Shown here: one piece after another, positions 54,078 through 63,995 of the stretch | Layout of the letters: the number at the start of each line of letters is the position of its first letter | How positions within the stretch are numbered: position 1 is the stretch's first letter | Assembly (NCBI GenBank): GCA_016713275.1 | Contig: JADJPL010000012.1 | Coordinates: forward strand, 148,561 to 212,560 | Length of the DNA stretch: 64,000 nt | DNA from: Haliscomenobacter sp. | GTDB taxonomy: Bacteria > Bacteroidota > Bacteroidia > Chitinophagales > Saprospiraceae | Direction: 5' to 3' | The notes under the pieces: model-generated | Database searches by the model: none | Told to the model about the DNA's origin: nothing | What the model saw: the letters and a program-made list of their open reading frames with translations, nothing else | Translations under genes and position numbers: made by a program

Positions 54078-56655
54078 ATGAAACCCGTATTACTTCTACC
54101 CACCTTATTTGCCGCGCAATTAAGCTATGCGCAGACGTTTACCGAGATCCCTTTGGCGCCCCCATTTGCTGGGGTATTTGACGGGGCGGTCGCTTTCTCC
54201 GATGTAGACCTGGACGGCGACGAAGACGCCCTCATTACCGGCACCGGAAGCGCCTGGGCGCCCGTGGCCAAACTGTACCTGAACGACGGGAGAGGCCGGT
54301 TCAGCGAAAAGCCGAACAGCCCATTTGAAGAAGTTTTTGTGAGCTCGCTGGCTTTTGCAGATGCCGACGGCGACGGCGACGAGGACGTCTTGATTTCCGG
54401 GCAGGGCTCGGGCAACTCCATTCCGAGGCTGTACCTCAACAATGGCCGCGGCGAATTTGCCCAATATATGGGCCTTCCTTTCGAACCGGTGACCCACAGT
54501 TCCCTGGCTTTTGCCGACATCGACGGCGACCGGGACCTCGACCTGCTTCTGACGGGGCAAAGCGTGACCCTGAACGCGCCGGTGGCCAAGCTTTACGCCA
54601 ATGACGGGCGCGGCCGTTTTCACGAAATCTCCGGCGCGCCCTTTACCGGCGTGCTCAGCGCTTCCATTGCGTTTGCGGATGTGGATGGCAACGGCAGCCC
54701 GGACGTTCTGATCGCCGGCGCCAGCAAAGCGGGCATTCTAAGTTCCAAACTCTACCTCAACAACGGCAAGGGACGGTTTGCTGAACAGACCAACACGCCC
54801 TTCACCGGGGTGTACTCGGGTTCTGCCGCTTTTGCCGACGCCGACGGCGATGGCGACCAGGACCTGCTCCTGACCGGTAACCGCAACGGCGCCAGCGAAT
54901 CGGCCGCGCCCTTGTCCAAATTGTACCTCAACGACGGCAGGGGTGTTTTCACCGAAAAAACCGAGGTTCCTTTTATAAATGTATGTTATAGCGCCATCGC
55001 CTTTGCCGATGTTGACAGCGACGGCGACGAGGACCTGCTCCTGACCGGAAACAGCCAGTCCCTTTTCCGCATTGCCAAGTTGTACCTCAACGACGGAAGG
55101 CCGGTTTCAGCGAAAGGACCGGAACTCCCTTCGACGGAGGGTACAATAGTTCGGTCGCTTTTTTCCGACGTGGACCTCGACGGCGATCTGGACGTGCTCA
55201 TTGCCGGGTTGGGTTCTCCGGGGCCTATGGCCAAGCTATACACCAACGCCGGTTCGGGCCGGTTTGCCGAGCGGACGGGCACGCCTTTTGAGTGCGTGTA
55301 TTTCGGCTCCGCCACGTTTGCCGATATCGACGGCGACGGCGACCAGGATTTGCTTTTGACAGGAACCAACTCTTCCGGCGCTTTGTCCAAACTCTACGTC
55401 AACGACGGGCAGGGGCGGTTTAGCGAAAAATCGGGGGCGCTCTTCGAGGGCGTCTATTTGAGCGCTGCCGCGTTCGCGGATGTAGACGGCGACAAGGACC
55501 CCGATGCCTTCCTCACGGGGCGCAACAGCGCCGGGCTGCGGGTAGCCAAGCTTTATCTCAACGACGGGCAGGGCCAGTTTAGTGAAAAGCCCGGAACGCC
55601 CTTTGTCGGGGTGTATAACAGCGCCCTCGCCTTTGCGGATGTAGACGGCGATAAAGACCCGGATTTGCTCCTCACCGGCATCAACGCCGCCGGCGATCCG
55701 GTGGCTGTGCTGTATATCAACGAAGGGCAAGGCAAGTTTAGCGAGAAAAAAAGCACTCCGTTCGAAGGCGTGTACCTGAGTGCGGTTCTCTTTGCCGATG
55801 CCGATCAGGACGGCGACGCCGATGCTTTCTTGTGCGGAGGGAACCGCGCTTCCGTCCCGATTGCCAAGTTGTATCTCAACGATGGGAAGGGCCATTTCAG
55901 CGAAAAGCCCGGTACGCCTTTTGAGGGCGTATACGAAGGGTCGGCGGCCTTTGCCGATGTCGATGGCGACGGCGACCCCGATGTGCTCCTCAGCGGCTTG
56001 AATGCGGCCCGGACGCCCATTACCCGGCTCTATCTCAACCAGGGCAAGGGCCAATACGCGGATGCCCCGAACGCGCCCCTTCCCCGGGCTCAACGGAGGA
56101 TCTGCCGCCTTTGCCGATGTAGATGGGGACAAGGACCCCGATGTCCTGCTCACGGGAATCAGCGCAGCCAAAGAGCAGACAGCCGTCTTGTTTCTCAACG
56201 ACGGGCGGGGCGGGTTTGGCCAGATGAAAGGCGCTGCTTTTGAAGGCGTGTATTACAGTGCCCTTGCCTTTGCGGACATCGACGGCGACGGGGATCCGGA
56301 TGTGCTCCTCAGCGGGCTGAACCGCGCGGGCGACCCGATTACTACCCTCTATAAAAACGACGGGATGGCGACTTCCGGCATCGACCTCCGCCGGGGACCG
56401 GATTACCAGTTTCTCGTCTTTCCCAACCCCGTGCTGGGCGGTCAGGTGCACATCCGCATTACGACCGAGCAACGCAGCCTGACCGATATCCAGGTATTCG
56501 ACGCAGCCGGACGCCTGTTGCACCGGCAGCAAAATCAATTGCTCCCCGGGGAGAATACCGTTTCCATCGACATTTCCCGGCTGGAGCGGGGTCCGTGTTT
56601 CATCCGCGTAGAGGACGGCGCCAAAACGGGGACCCAAAAGGTGTTGATTCAATAG
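54078..56655 (+). pseudogene. FG-GAP/VCBS repeat protein with type IX secretion domain, frameshifted
   Basis: Signal peptide (LLLPTLFAAQLSYAQ), then 14 repeats of ~55 residues. Each has a Ca-binding FADVDGDGDxDxLLTG loop and KLYLNDGxGxFxEKxxTPF, as in integrin-like FG-GAP propellers. The C-terminus FLVFPNPVLGGQVHIRI, IQVFDAAGRLLHRQQ, ENTVSIDISRLERG and TQKVLIQ is a T9SS type-A sorting domain, so the protein is exported to the surface. An extra C in CCCC (56076-56079) breaks the frame before repeat 13. A pair of compensating shifts (~55100 and ~55160) garbles about 20 residues of repeat 6. Joined length ~858. Likely adhesin or surface-layer-like role. Confidence 0.88.
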
Positions 56656-56667
56656 GGCGGGGCGGTT

Positions 56668-57264
56668 TTGAGGAATTTCGTATTTTTGTTCCTAAAAGGT
56701 ATTCCATTTTGTATTACTCCTCGTTTTCCCATTCAGGAACAGGCAAAGAAAGGCGACTGGAACTACCAACTGGCGGCGGTGTATTTGGTCGGTATTCTCG
56801 ATTTTACTTTTTCGGAAGACGCGGACGAGAAGGAAGTTCGCCATGAGGTACAATTGAAAGACCACAATTGCCGGGTATTTTTCGACAAACTGACTTTTAT
56901 CTACCTGGAGATGCCAAATTTCAACAAATCAGAAGGAGACTTGCAAAGCAATTTAGACAAGTGGATGTATGTCTTGCCGCAACTCCCTTATTTGCAAAAT
57001 CGCCCGCAGGCTTTACAGGAAAGGGTGTTTGAGAAATTGTTCGAGGCTGCTGAGATAGCCAGGTTTACTTCCGAAGAAAAAGCTAAATACGAAGAGAGCT
57101 TGAAGTATTACCGGGATTTGAAGAATGTGTTGGAAACTTCATTTGATGAAGGCAAAGCGGAGCGCAATCTTGAAATCGCCCGGCAAATGAAAACCAGAGG
57201 GATGGAAACCACCCTGATTTCAGAAATTACCGGGCTTTCGATCGACGAGATTGAGAAAATATAG
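56668..57264 (+). pseudogene. Rpn/PD-(D/E)XK nuclease, 5'-truncated and frameshifted
   Basis: The ORF matches the C-terminal two thirds of Rpn-type proteins: QEQAKKGDWNYQLAAVYLVG, ILDFTFSED, VFFDKLTFIYLEMPNF, DKWMYVLPQLPYL, VFEKLFEAAEIARFTSEEK and SLKYYRDLKNV. Just upstream YSILYYSSF is in the adjacent frame. Removing one T from TTTT near 56727 gives YYSSFPIQEQAKKGDW. The catalytic N-terminal region (D...ExQ) is missing. Rpn proteins are mobile-element-linked nucleases that promote recombination. Not functional as read. Confidence 0.8.
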
Positions 57265-57333
57265 CAAGCCCCTTTGCGTCATACTACCGGCCTTCGGCGG
57301 CAAATCGCCGGTGGCATTAACAAACACCAAACC

Positions 57334-57795
57334 ATGGAGATCATGAACCCAATGCGCGTATTCTTTACCGGGCTGTTCCTGCTGGCAGGACTCCTTGCCA
57401 GCGCCCAAAGCGCCAGCAAAAAATCGGATTTTGATCAAATTACCGAAGCGCTTATGGATTATATTGAAGGGACGGCCAATGGCCAACCCGAGCGATTAAG
57501 AAAAGCGTTTCATCCGGATTTTAATCTCTACACCGTGACCAATGACAGTTTATGGATCCGATCCGGGGAACAGTACATTTCCAATATTAAGGTGGGCGAA
57601 AAAGCGAACCGGATTGGGCGCATCCTGTCTGTTGACTATGAAAAAGACGCGGCTATGGCCAAAGCAGAAATCGAAGTACCGGGCTGGAGAATTTTTACCG
57701 ACTATTTTTTGCTGCTTAAATACGAAGGCTCCTGGAAAATTGTTCAAAAAAGTTACACCTGGCGGGAGTACCCGAAAGCGGAAACGAAAAATTGA
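57334..57795 (+). CDS. Secreted NTF2-like (lumazine-binding-type) protein
   Basis: From ATG 57334 the protein is 153 residues with a signal peptide (VFFTGLFLLAGLLASAQ). The cystatin-like NTF2 fold is recognised by ITEALMDYIEGTANGQPERL, AFHPDFNLYTV, LSVDYEKDAAMAKAEIE, RIFTDYFLLLKYEGSWKIVQ and KSYTW. This is the Lumazine_bd_2/SnoaL-like family common in Bacteroidota, of unknown ligand. ATGs at 57343 and 57352 are alternatives. Confidence 0.8.
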   Translation: MEIMNPMRVFFTGLFLLAGLLASAQSASKKSDFDQITEALMDYIEGTANGQPERLRKAFHPDFNLYTVTNDSLWIRSGEQYISNIKVGEKANRIGRILSVDYEKDAAMAKAEIEVPGWRIFTDYFLLLKYEGSWKIVQKSYTWREYPKAETKN

Positions 57796-57805
57796 TGCCT
57801 CCCTC

Positions 57806-58571
57806 ATGAATCCTGCCTTTTCGCTCCTGATGCTATGCCTCTGCTTCCAGGGGGTAGATTGCCAAAGCCCGGTCTCGTATACCCTTTACGATACGACAGC
57901 TTCCCCAAAATTTGCCATCCACATCGATATCGACCCGATACCGGCGGATGCTGCCAGGCTGATCATTCCGCGCAGCGCGCCGGGCACGTACAGCCTTACC
58001 GATTATCTGCCCTTTGTGGACCAGGTGCGCGGCCTGACGGCTGCCGGCGGGGTACTGGAAGGCGCCCCGGGCGACGGGTCGTATTTTTCCTTTTCGGGGA
58101 AGGATCAGCAGATCACCGGAATCCGCTATGAGGTGGACGTGCGGCTAATGGAAGAACGCCTGCTGGACGGCAGCAGCAGCTCCAAAATGCGGAACAACTA
58201 TCTGGGCATTTTGGGGTACTCCGTTTTCGGATATATCGCCGGACAGGAGGACCGGCCGATTGCCCTGACGATAGAAACCCAGGCCGGCTGGCCAATTTTC
58301 AGCACCTTGCGGCCTGCCGTGGAGCGGCATTCGCCGGGAAAGTTATCGGGCGGGCAGCTACGCCCTGCTGGCCCACGACCTGGACGTGCATATCCAACGC
58401 GAAACCCAGGGCCGGAAATCGTTCAAAGACGCAGTCCTGGGCCTTTTGGAGTGGACAGCCACCCATCAGCGGGCTTTCGGATACGATGACATCGAACCGA
58501 TTCTTTCCGCTGCGGTTGGCGTGCCCTTGAAAGGGGTTTGGGAGGCGTGGCAGGGGCCGGTGAAGAAGTGA
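57806..58571 (+). pseudogene. M61 glycyl-aminopeptidase-like protein with the catalytic domain deleted
   Basis: The N-terminal part from 57806 (signal peptide, then FAIHIDIDPIPADAARLIIP, RSAPGTYSLTDYLPFVDQVR, RYEVDVRLMEERLLDGSSS, NNYLGILGYSVFGYIAGQED) is the M61 N-terminal beta domain. Near 58355 the frame slips to SYALLAHD and then jumps directly to the M61 tail (LDVHIQRETQGRKSFKDAVL, GLLEWTATHQRAFGYDDIEP). The HExxH peptidase domain of ~300 residues between YALLAHD and LDVHIQ is missing. This is a true internal deletion, not just an indel. Confidence 0.75.
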
Positions 58572-58604
58572 AGGTTGCCCTACGGCAGCCTTTTTGCGCC
58601 CTTA

Positions 58605-58700
58605 CTCCGTTGATTCTTTGGCTTTTTTCCTCTACTTTAGGGGAGTAAAAACCGAAAGGCTGAGCGGGTCGTTTTTTCATAAGCTCATCCATAACCGATG
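58605..58700 (-). repeat. Interspersed repeat, copy R4 (inverted)
   Basis: The reverse complement reads GAGCTTATGAAAAAACG, AGCCTTTCGGTTTTTACTCC and GAGGAAAAAAGCCAAAGAAT, matching the core of copy R2 (14471). A shorter related piece may lie at 60078-60110. No gene is seen between 58572 and 59376 apart from this and MITE copy C. Confidence 0.55.
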
Positions 58701-58800
58701 GTGCGCTGCCACGTGCTATTTGCATCTTGTTACCGGCTGCCAGGAGAGCCCCCGGGCAGGGCAATGGAGATTATTTCGCCATACCATGGCGGCAATACAA

Positions 58801-59336
58801 TAGAAGCTATTTCAAAACCCTTTTCAGGGTGTGGGCGGCATCCGTTAACCCCATGGCAAAGGCTGACGAAGCACTTTCCCCCTTTGAAGGGGGTTAGGGG
58901 GATGAAACTTCCGGGATGCCGGGGAAAGGTTTCATCCCCCCGACCCCCTTCAAAGGCTAATCTTGTAGTATTTTTCATAACTAACGGCTTGTCTCTGAAT
59001 TGCCCTCCGCAGCCCGGAGCCCGTGGGAAACGCCGGTCCCGTTCGAAGAACGGGATCGCCTTATGGGCTCAACAGCTTGCAACCTGCCTAAGCGCATTGG
59101 GGACGGTTCAAAGCTGTTGAAGCCCATAGCAGCGAAGGCGGCGCTTCCGGAGCGGTAGGGCGAAGGAGCGCCCTTTTCCCTTCTTTGTTTTTTTTGGGCG
59201 AGCAAAAAGAACATACCCGAGGCCGGGGGCAAAAGGGAAGAGGGACTTCACCAAACCATGGTTTAGGAAAAAATACTACAAGATTAGCTTCAAAGGGGGA
59301 GAACACCATAATTCTATAGTTTTGAGATAGCTTCTA
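58801..59336 (+). repeat. MITE-like composite element, copy C, with nested MITE and 9-bp target duplication
   Basis: Outer ends tagaagctatttcaaaac / gttttgagatagcttcta, 536 bases. The inner element 58957-59287 (331 bases) has 19-base inverted ends (ctaatcttgtagtattttt) and is flanked on both sides by CTTCAAAGG (58948-58956 and 59288-59296). Copy B at 31285 has this 9-mer only once, with no insert. Inner content includes paired CCCGTTCGAAGAACGGG, GGGCGAGC and CCAAACCATGGTTT. Non-coding. Confidence 0.88.
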
Positions 59337-59376
59337 GTTATTGCGACCTCATTGATAACAAATAAACTTTCATACC

Positions 59377-59904
59377 ATGACCCAAAGCGATTTAAGTGAG
59401 AAACCGAAAAGTAAATTTGATACGGGTGTTGCAATAGGTTTGGTTGCCATCCTAATCAATATCATCACGGTTTCCGTATATATGTACCAAGCTAAAATTA
59501 TGCGGGAACAATTGCATTCTTCATCTTGGCCATATTTGGAATGGTTGCTGGTATATAATCAAGAACAAGGGCTTAAGCTGGAGATTACCAACAATGGCGT
59601 TGGTCCGGCGCTGATAAAAGATGTTGAAATGAGATTAAAGGGAGTACCCATCAACCCAGACTCTCTGTTTGTTGAACTCATAGGAACGGACTATTTCCCA
59701 CACCTGACTTCTCGTGTGCAAAACCGGGTGCTCTCCCCACAAAACTCAATAAAAGCTTTTCAAATTACAAACCAGGAGTGGTCTGGGAAAATATTCAACA
59801 ACCTTAACGCAAGCAGGTTTGAATTCTTGGTATGTTATGAATCCATTTACGGGGACAAATGGACTACTATTGGGACAGAGGTAATAGAAAATGGTTGCCG
59901 GTAA
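59377..59904 (+). CDS. Single-pass membrane protein with extracytoplasmic beta domain
   Basis: 175 residues. A short N-terminal cytosolic segment, one helix (TGVAIGLVAILINIITVSVY), then MYQAKIMREQLHSSSWPYLE and a beta-rich domain (LKLEITNNGVGPALIKDVEM). This architecture is frequent in orphan bacterial proteins with a WPYLE...NxGxGPA signature. AT-rich compared with its neighbours. Starts 40 bases after MITE copy C. Function unknown. Confidence 0.75.
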   Translation: MTQSDLSEKPKSKFDTGVAIGLVAILINIITVSVYMYQAKIMREQLHSSSWPYLEWLLVYNQEQGLKLEITNNGVGPALIKDVEMRLKGVPINPDSLFVELIGTDYFPHLTSRVQNRVLSPQNSIKAFQITNQEWSGKIFNNLNASRFEFLVCYESIYGDKWTTIGTEVIENGCR

Positions 59905-60193
59905 ATGCGGTTCGACATTCCAATGTAGTCCATACGTCGCACAATAAAACCCGCCCGGCAAGCAGGCAACTGAAGCACAGCATCCTGGAGTACATGCAAA
60001 GCCGCGAGTTCAATCCGGCAATCCGCCTGGATTTCCAACAGATCAAGGCGCTGATCGAATAACCTGGAGCGATTTTGCTTGAGTCCGTTGATTCTTTGCC
60101 CTTTTTCCTTACCTTCCTGCGGAGGAAATCGGACGGCTGTAATACTATCGCCAATTGATTTTTTTTGTATTTTTGTTACAAATTGTTTCGCAA

Positions 60194-60722
60194 ATGGCAA
60201 AAAAGTTGGTTCGGTTTGATTGGGCGATGAAGCGACTGCTTCGCAACAAAGCCAACTTCGACTGTCGGCATTCACAGCAATCACGAACTGGAGCTTTCTG
60301 CAAGGCAGAAGGAACTGTTCAGAAAGACATCGGTATCTGATTTGTATCCCGAATACTATGTGATAAAAACCAATCGGTTCAATGAAGTCGCCAAAGACAC
60401 GTTAGACGAGTGGATATACTTCCTGAAAACGGCGAAAATCAAGGACGAATTCACGGCAAAAGGATTGAAGGCAGCCAGCCAGAAACTTGACATTTTGAAA
60501 TTAGAACCCGCCGACCGGAAGGAATATGATCGATACATGGAAGCGCAACGGAGCGATGCGAGTTTTGTGGAAACGGTGAAGTTGGAAATTTCCAGCGCAA
60601 TCCGAGAGGTGGCCGAAAATGCATTGATTGAAGGAGCATCAGCCGAATTTGCCGCCAAAATCACAGGATTGACTATTGAAGATGTTAATGGTATCGCTGA
60701 AAGGCTTAACCTGAATAAATAA
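60194..60722 (+). pseudogene. Rpn/PD-(D/E)XK transposase-like nuclease, internally deleted
   Basis: ATG 60194 begins MAKKLVRFDWAMKRLLRNKA / NFD, the normal N-terminus of the family. The sequence then jumps, with a frame change, to ELELSARQKELFRKT and YPEYYVIKTNRFNEVAKDTL / DEWIYFLKTAKIKDEF, the C-terminal half, ending at 60722. About 150 residues with the nuclease core are gone. The TATTTTTG at 60168-60175 could be the old -7 box. A dead relic of the same family as the gene at 56668. Confidence 0.75.
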
Positions 60723-60730
60723 GTCGCCCA

Positions 60731-60794
60731 ACTAACGCTTCCCTGCCAACCGCTCGCAAGGCGCGGCGGTTTGACAGGGAAGCAACCGTTAGTG
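60731..60794. other. attC-like hairpin ending CCGTTAGTG
   Basis: ACTAACG...CTTCCCTGCC-AACCGC pairs with GCGGTT-TGACAGGGAAG..CGTTAGT, with CAAC left unpaired on one side as an extrahelical spacer. Ends fit R''/R' boxes of integron attC sites only loosely (GCCCAAC at 60726 and GTTAGTG). It lies 19 bases before the S41-like gene. A strong terminator stem for the preceding gene is the alternative, but there is no T-run right after the stem. Confidence 0.45.
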
Positions 60795-60812
60795 CTATTA
60801 AAAAAAAACAGA

Positions 60813-62178
60813 ATGAGCAAATTAAAATATCTATTACTGAGTATTACTTTCGTCCCAATCATTGCTTTGGGGCAAAATGTTTTTTTTAGTAAACAAAAAG
60901 TGCTTGATGATATAGCATACCTTCAGTCAAAGCTAATTGATCAGCATCCAAACATTCATATTTATTCATCCAAAGAAGAATTTTCCGATTTTTTTGAAAA
61001 TATTACCATACAAGATAGCCTAACGGAATTAGAGGTCTATAATTTGATAACCACTTCAAATGAAGTTATCAAAGATGGACACACATTATTTTATCCAAGT
61101 AGAAAATGGATGAAAAATAACAATTTGAATGGGCTTTTTATACCATTACAACCATTTTGGGACGGCAGTAGGTTATATGTTTCCAAAAATTATAGTTTAT
61201 CAGATGAATTACTAATAGGAGCTGAGATAGTTTCAATAAATGGAATAGAATCTTCGATGTTAATTCAAAGTATGTTGAAAAGATGATGCGAGATGGTAAT
61301 AATTTTAATTATGCGACTTGGGTACTGAATACTTTTTTCTATGAATATTTCAGTTATTTCAATGGCTGTAGTGAGGAATATGTTATAAAGATTAATAATG
61401 GCGGATTAGAAAAAGATTTATTGGTTAAAGGCATTCCTAAAACGAAACTTTTTGAAAATATAAAAAACACTAAGAGAGGTATTGATAAAGGAATATATCT
61501 TGAAATCGACAAAGAAAAAAGTACTGGCATTTTAACTATCAAAGATTGGCACACAGATGTTTTAAAGAGTTATTATAAACAAAAATTTATTCCCGAGATA
61601 AAAAAAGCCATAAACAGCATCGAAAGTGAAAATATTCAAAACTTGATAATAGATGTACGAGACAATCAAGGAGGAAAATTAAAATACTCCAAATATTTGC
61701 TTTCATATCTATTAACTGAACCGTTTGAATTAGTAGAGCAATATTATAAAAAGAAAAATGGAAACATTATAGAGTGCAATGGTCCACAAAGTGGAACCCA
61801 TCAACCAATGTTGAAAAACTTCAAAGAAAATGTGTATGTTCTAATAAATGGGGGAAGTTTTTCAAATACTGGAATATTCAGTTCTGTATTAAGAAAACAC
61901 CAAAGAGCAATCTTTATTGGCGAAGAAACAGGAGGAAGTGAATTTGTGCTTTGTGGAAGTCAAAAAAAATTACTCTTCCAAACACAGGAATAGAAATTGA
62001 ATTGCCAAGATTGCAATTTATGATTAAATCAAAGAAAGATAATGAATATAGTAGCATTATTCCTGATTATTACATAAAGCCTAAAATCGAATATATTATT
62101 GAACAGAAAGATAAAGATTTAGAATTTGCATTCAAACTAATAAATAACAGCACACAACAAAAGCTAAAACGACAATAG
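60813..62178 (+). pseudogene. S41 (C-terminal processing) peptidase-like secreted protein, two frameshifts
   Basis: Signal peptide (YLLLSITFVPIIALGQ), N-terminal tri-helix (VLDDIAYLQSKLIDQHPNIH), SNEVIKDGHTLFYP, and after the first break a PDZ-less core with LIIDVRDNQGG and VYVLINGGSFSNTGIFSSVL (catalytic Ser after GG) / FIGEETGG. Breaks lie in AAAA at ~61280 and in the A8 at ~61966. Restoring single A's gives SMLKKMMRDGNNF and SQKKITLPNTGI. Joined ~454 residues, AT-rich. It lies between two similar hairpins, like a one-gene cassette. Confidence 0.8.
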
Positions 62179-62219
62179 GCTCGATTCCTCGCCTACTGCG
62201 TTTAGCCTAACCGTTAGTG
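62176..62219. other. attC-like hairpin overlapping the S41 gene stop codon
   Basis: TAGGCT (62176-62181, containing the TAG stop) pairs with AGCCTA (62204-62209), followed by ACCGTTAGTGG. The last 11 bases repeat the end of the hairpin at 60784-60794 (AACCGTTAGTG). The AraC-type gene starts 10 bases later. Confidence 0.4.
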
Positions 62220-62228
62220 GCAAAAAAA

Positions 62229-63084
62229 ATGGAAAAACTACATTTCGAGCGCAATAAATATGGCAAGGAACTCCTCATGGATGCCTGCAACGAGTCCGAA
62301 CTGGACCTCGTGGCGGACATCATGGTGCTTAATTTTTATACGCTCGTTTTTTTGGAAAAAGGAAGCGGGACTTATTTTTTGGACACGGTAGAAATCCCAT
62401 TCGTTGATCAAACGGTTCTTTTTTATAAAGCCCGGGCAAATCAATAAAGTAGATAAAGCCGTTTTTGAAAAATGTCACCTGCTTTTTTTTGAGGGCGATT
62501 TTCTGGACGAGTTTTTCAATGATAAGGATTTTATTTTCAGGTTCAAATTTTTTCACAGTAACCAAAGCCCACCCTATCTGCCTATTGAAAAAGCACAAGA
62601 ATTTACCTATTTGAACAATATTGCCCGTGAAATTTGGGCTGAAATCAAAAACCTGTCGCAGGACAGCCACCACATCCTGCGCTCCCAGGTTTATTACCTG
62701 CTTGTAAAACTGCACCGGGCATACAGCCTCCATTATGGTCAGTCGAGGGACACCATGACCGACCCCGTGATGCTCAAATTCTCCCGCCTTTTGGACAAGG
62801 AAGTGCGCAATAACCTTTCTGTAGAGCAGTTTGCCGAGCGGCTCAGTATCAGCCGGGTGCATCTGAACAACCTCTGCCAGCGGCATTTTTCAAAAACGGC
62901 CCACCAAATCATCCGGGAGCGCACCATCGCAGAAATCAAGAAGGAAATCCGCTATACCGCCAAGGACTTTTCCGAAATCGCCTACGCCTTCAATTTTTCA
63001 GCCCCCTCGCATTTCGCCCGCTTTTTCAAGCAGATGACGGGTGTGTCGCCATTGTCTTTTCGGGAGCAGTTATCAAAATGGTAA
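62229..63084 (+). pseudogene. AraC-family regulator, one frameshift
   Basis: From ATG 62229 (MEKLHFERNKYGKELLMDAC) an AraC-binding cupin-like N-terminus reads FYTLVFLEKGSGTYFLD. The frame breaks in TTTTTT at ~62421. Removing one T continues VLFIKPGQINKVD, CHLLFFEGDFLDEFF. The DNA-binding part has LSVEQFAERLSISRVHLNNL (first HTH) and DFSEIAYAFNFSAPSHFARF / FKQMTGVSPLSFR (second HTH, AraC signature). Joined ~284 residues. It lies 84 bases upstream of the hydrolase gene in the same direction and may regulate it. Confidence 0.88.
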
Positions 63085-63168
63085 GCCTTTTTTCAAACGG
63101 GTAAAATTCCCGCCCCTGCCTGCCTACACCTTTGCAGCATTAATTTTTTATCAAAAAAATGCTGTAAA

Positions 63169-63995
63169 ATGGACAGAAACAACTCGACCACTTTGGTCAT
63201 CAAGGATTTTCAAGGCGTGAAAATCCACAGTTTCATCTCGCCCTACCCTTATGCCGCCAATGCCACGCACGTCATCGAAACGGTGCACGAATTGGTAGTG
63301 GTGGACACGCAATTCCTCAACCCGATAGCACAAGCATTTAGGGCTTATGTGGACGGCCTCGGAAAGCCCGTCAATCGGGTTTTCATCTCGCACGGTCACC
63401 CCGACCATTATTTTGGTCTGGCATCGGCGTTTTCAGATTGTAAAGCCTATTCGCTGGCTGGCGTGAACCAAATCATTGAGGAATGGGGCCCGCAGATGAT
63501 TAAAAACCAGAAACCCACTTTTGGCGATTTGATACCTGATGCCGTGCTGGTACCGCAACACAACGTTGCTCCCAGCACCTCCGAAGTCATTGATGGCTTA
63601 ACCTACGAGTACGAAGTGGTGGAAGGTGCGGAATCTGAGGCCCAACTCCTTATCAAGTTGCCCGAACTGGGCACCGTCATCGCCCAGGATTTGGTGTACA
63701 GCGGCGTACATATCTGGTTGGGCATGGGCTGGTTTGAAAAATGGGCAGCCGAACTCCAACGGCTGGCCGATACAGCCGGCTATGACTATATCCTTGCCGG
63801 ACATGGCTTGCCCTGCACCAAGGACGAAATCCACAACAATATCCGCTACATCCAAACCGCACAAAGGCTTTTGAAGATGGCTTAGAACAGGAGGCTTTCA
63901 AAGCCCAGCTGCTCGAAGCCTACCCTCACCGAGAATCGCCCATGATGTTCGACCTCTACCTCGGCTTCCTTTTCGGCCAAATGGGCAGTCATTAA
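63169..63995 (+). pseudogene. Metallo-beta-lactamase-fold hydrolase, frameshift near the end
   Basis: The metal-binding signature VFISHGHPDHYFGLASAF (HxHxDH) is at ~75, then VVVDTQFLNP before it, and VIAQDLVYSGVHIWLG (bridging Asp) and ILAGHGLPCTKDEI (His) after it. The ORF stops early at 63885. Adding one A to AAA at ~63858 gives TAQKAFEDGLEQEAF, continuing through AYPHRESPMMFDLYLGFLFG to TAA at 63993-63995, ~275 residues. The substrate is unknown; this subfamily often sits next to AraC regulators. Start ATG 63169. Confidence 0.85.

Noticed and set aside
59890..60062. ORF ending SRQLKHSILEYMQSREFNP
   Set aside because: It overlaps the preceding gene end and has no clear start or family. It may be a tail fragment of a lost gene, but support is too weak to annotate.
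60731..60794. Simple intrinsic terminator
   Set aside because: The stem is strong but is not followed by a T-run on the plus strand, and its last 11 bases recur at 62209-62219. A dual role remains possible.
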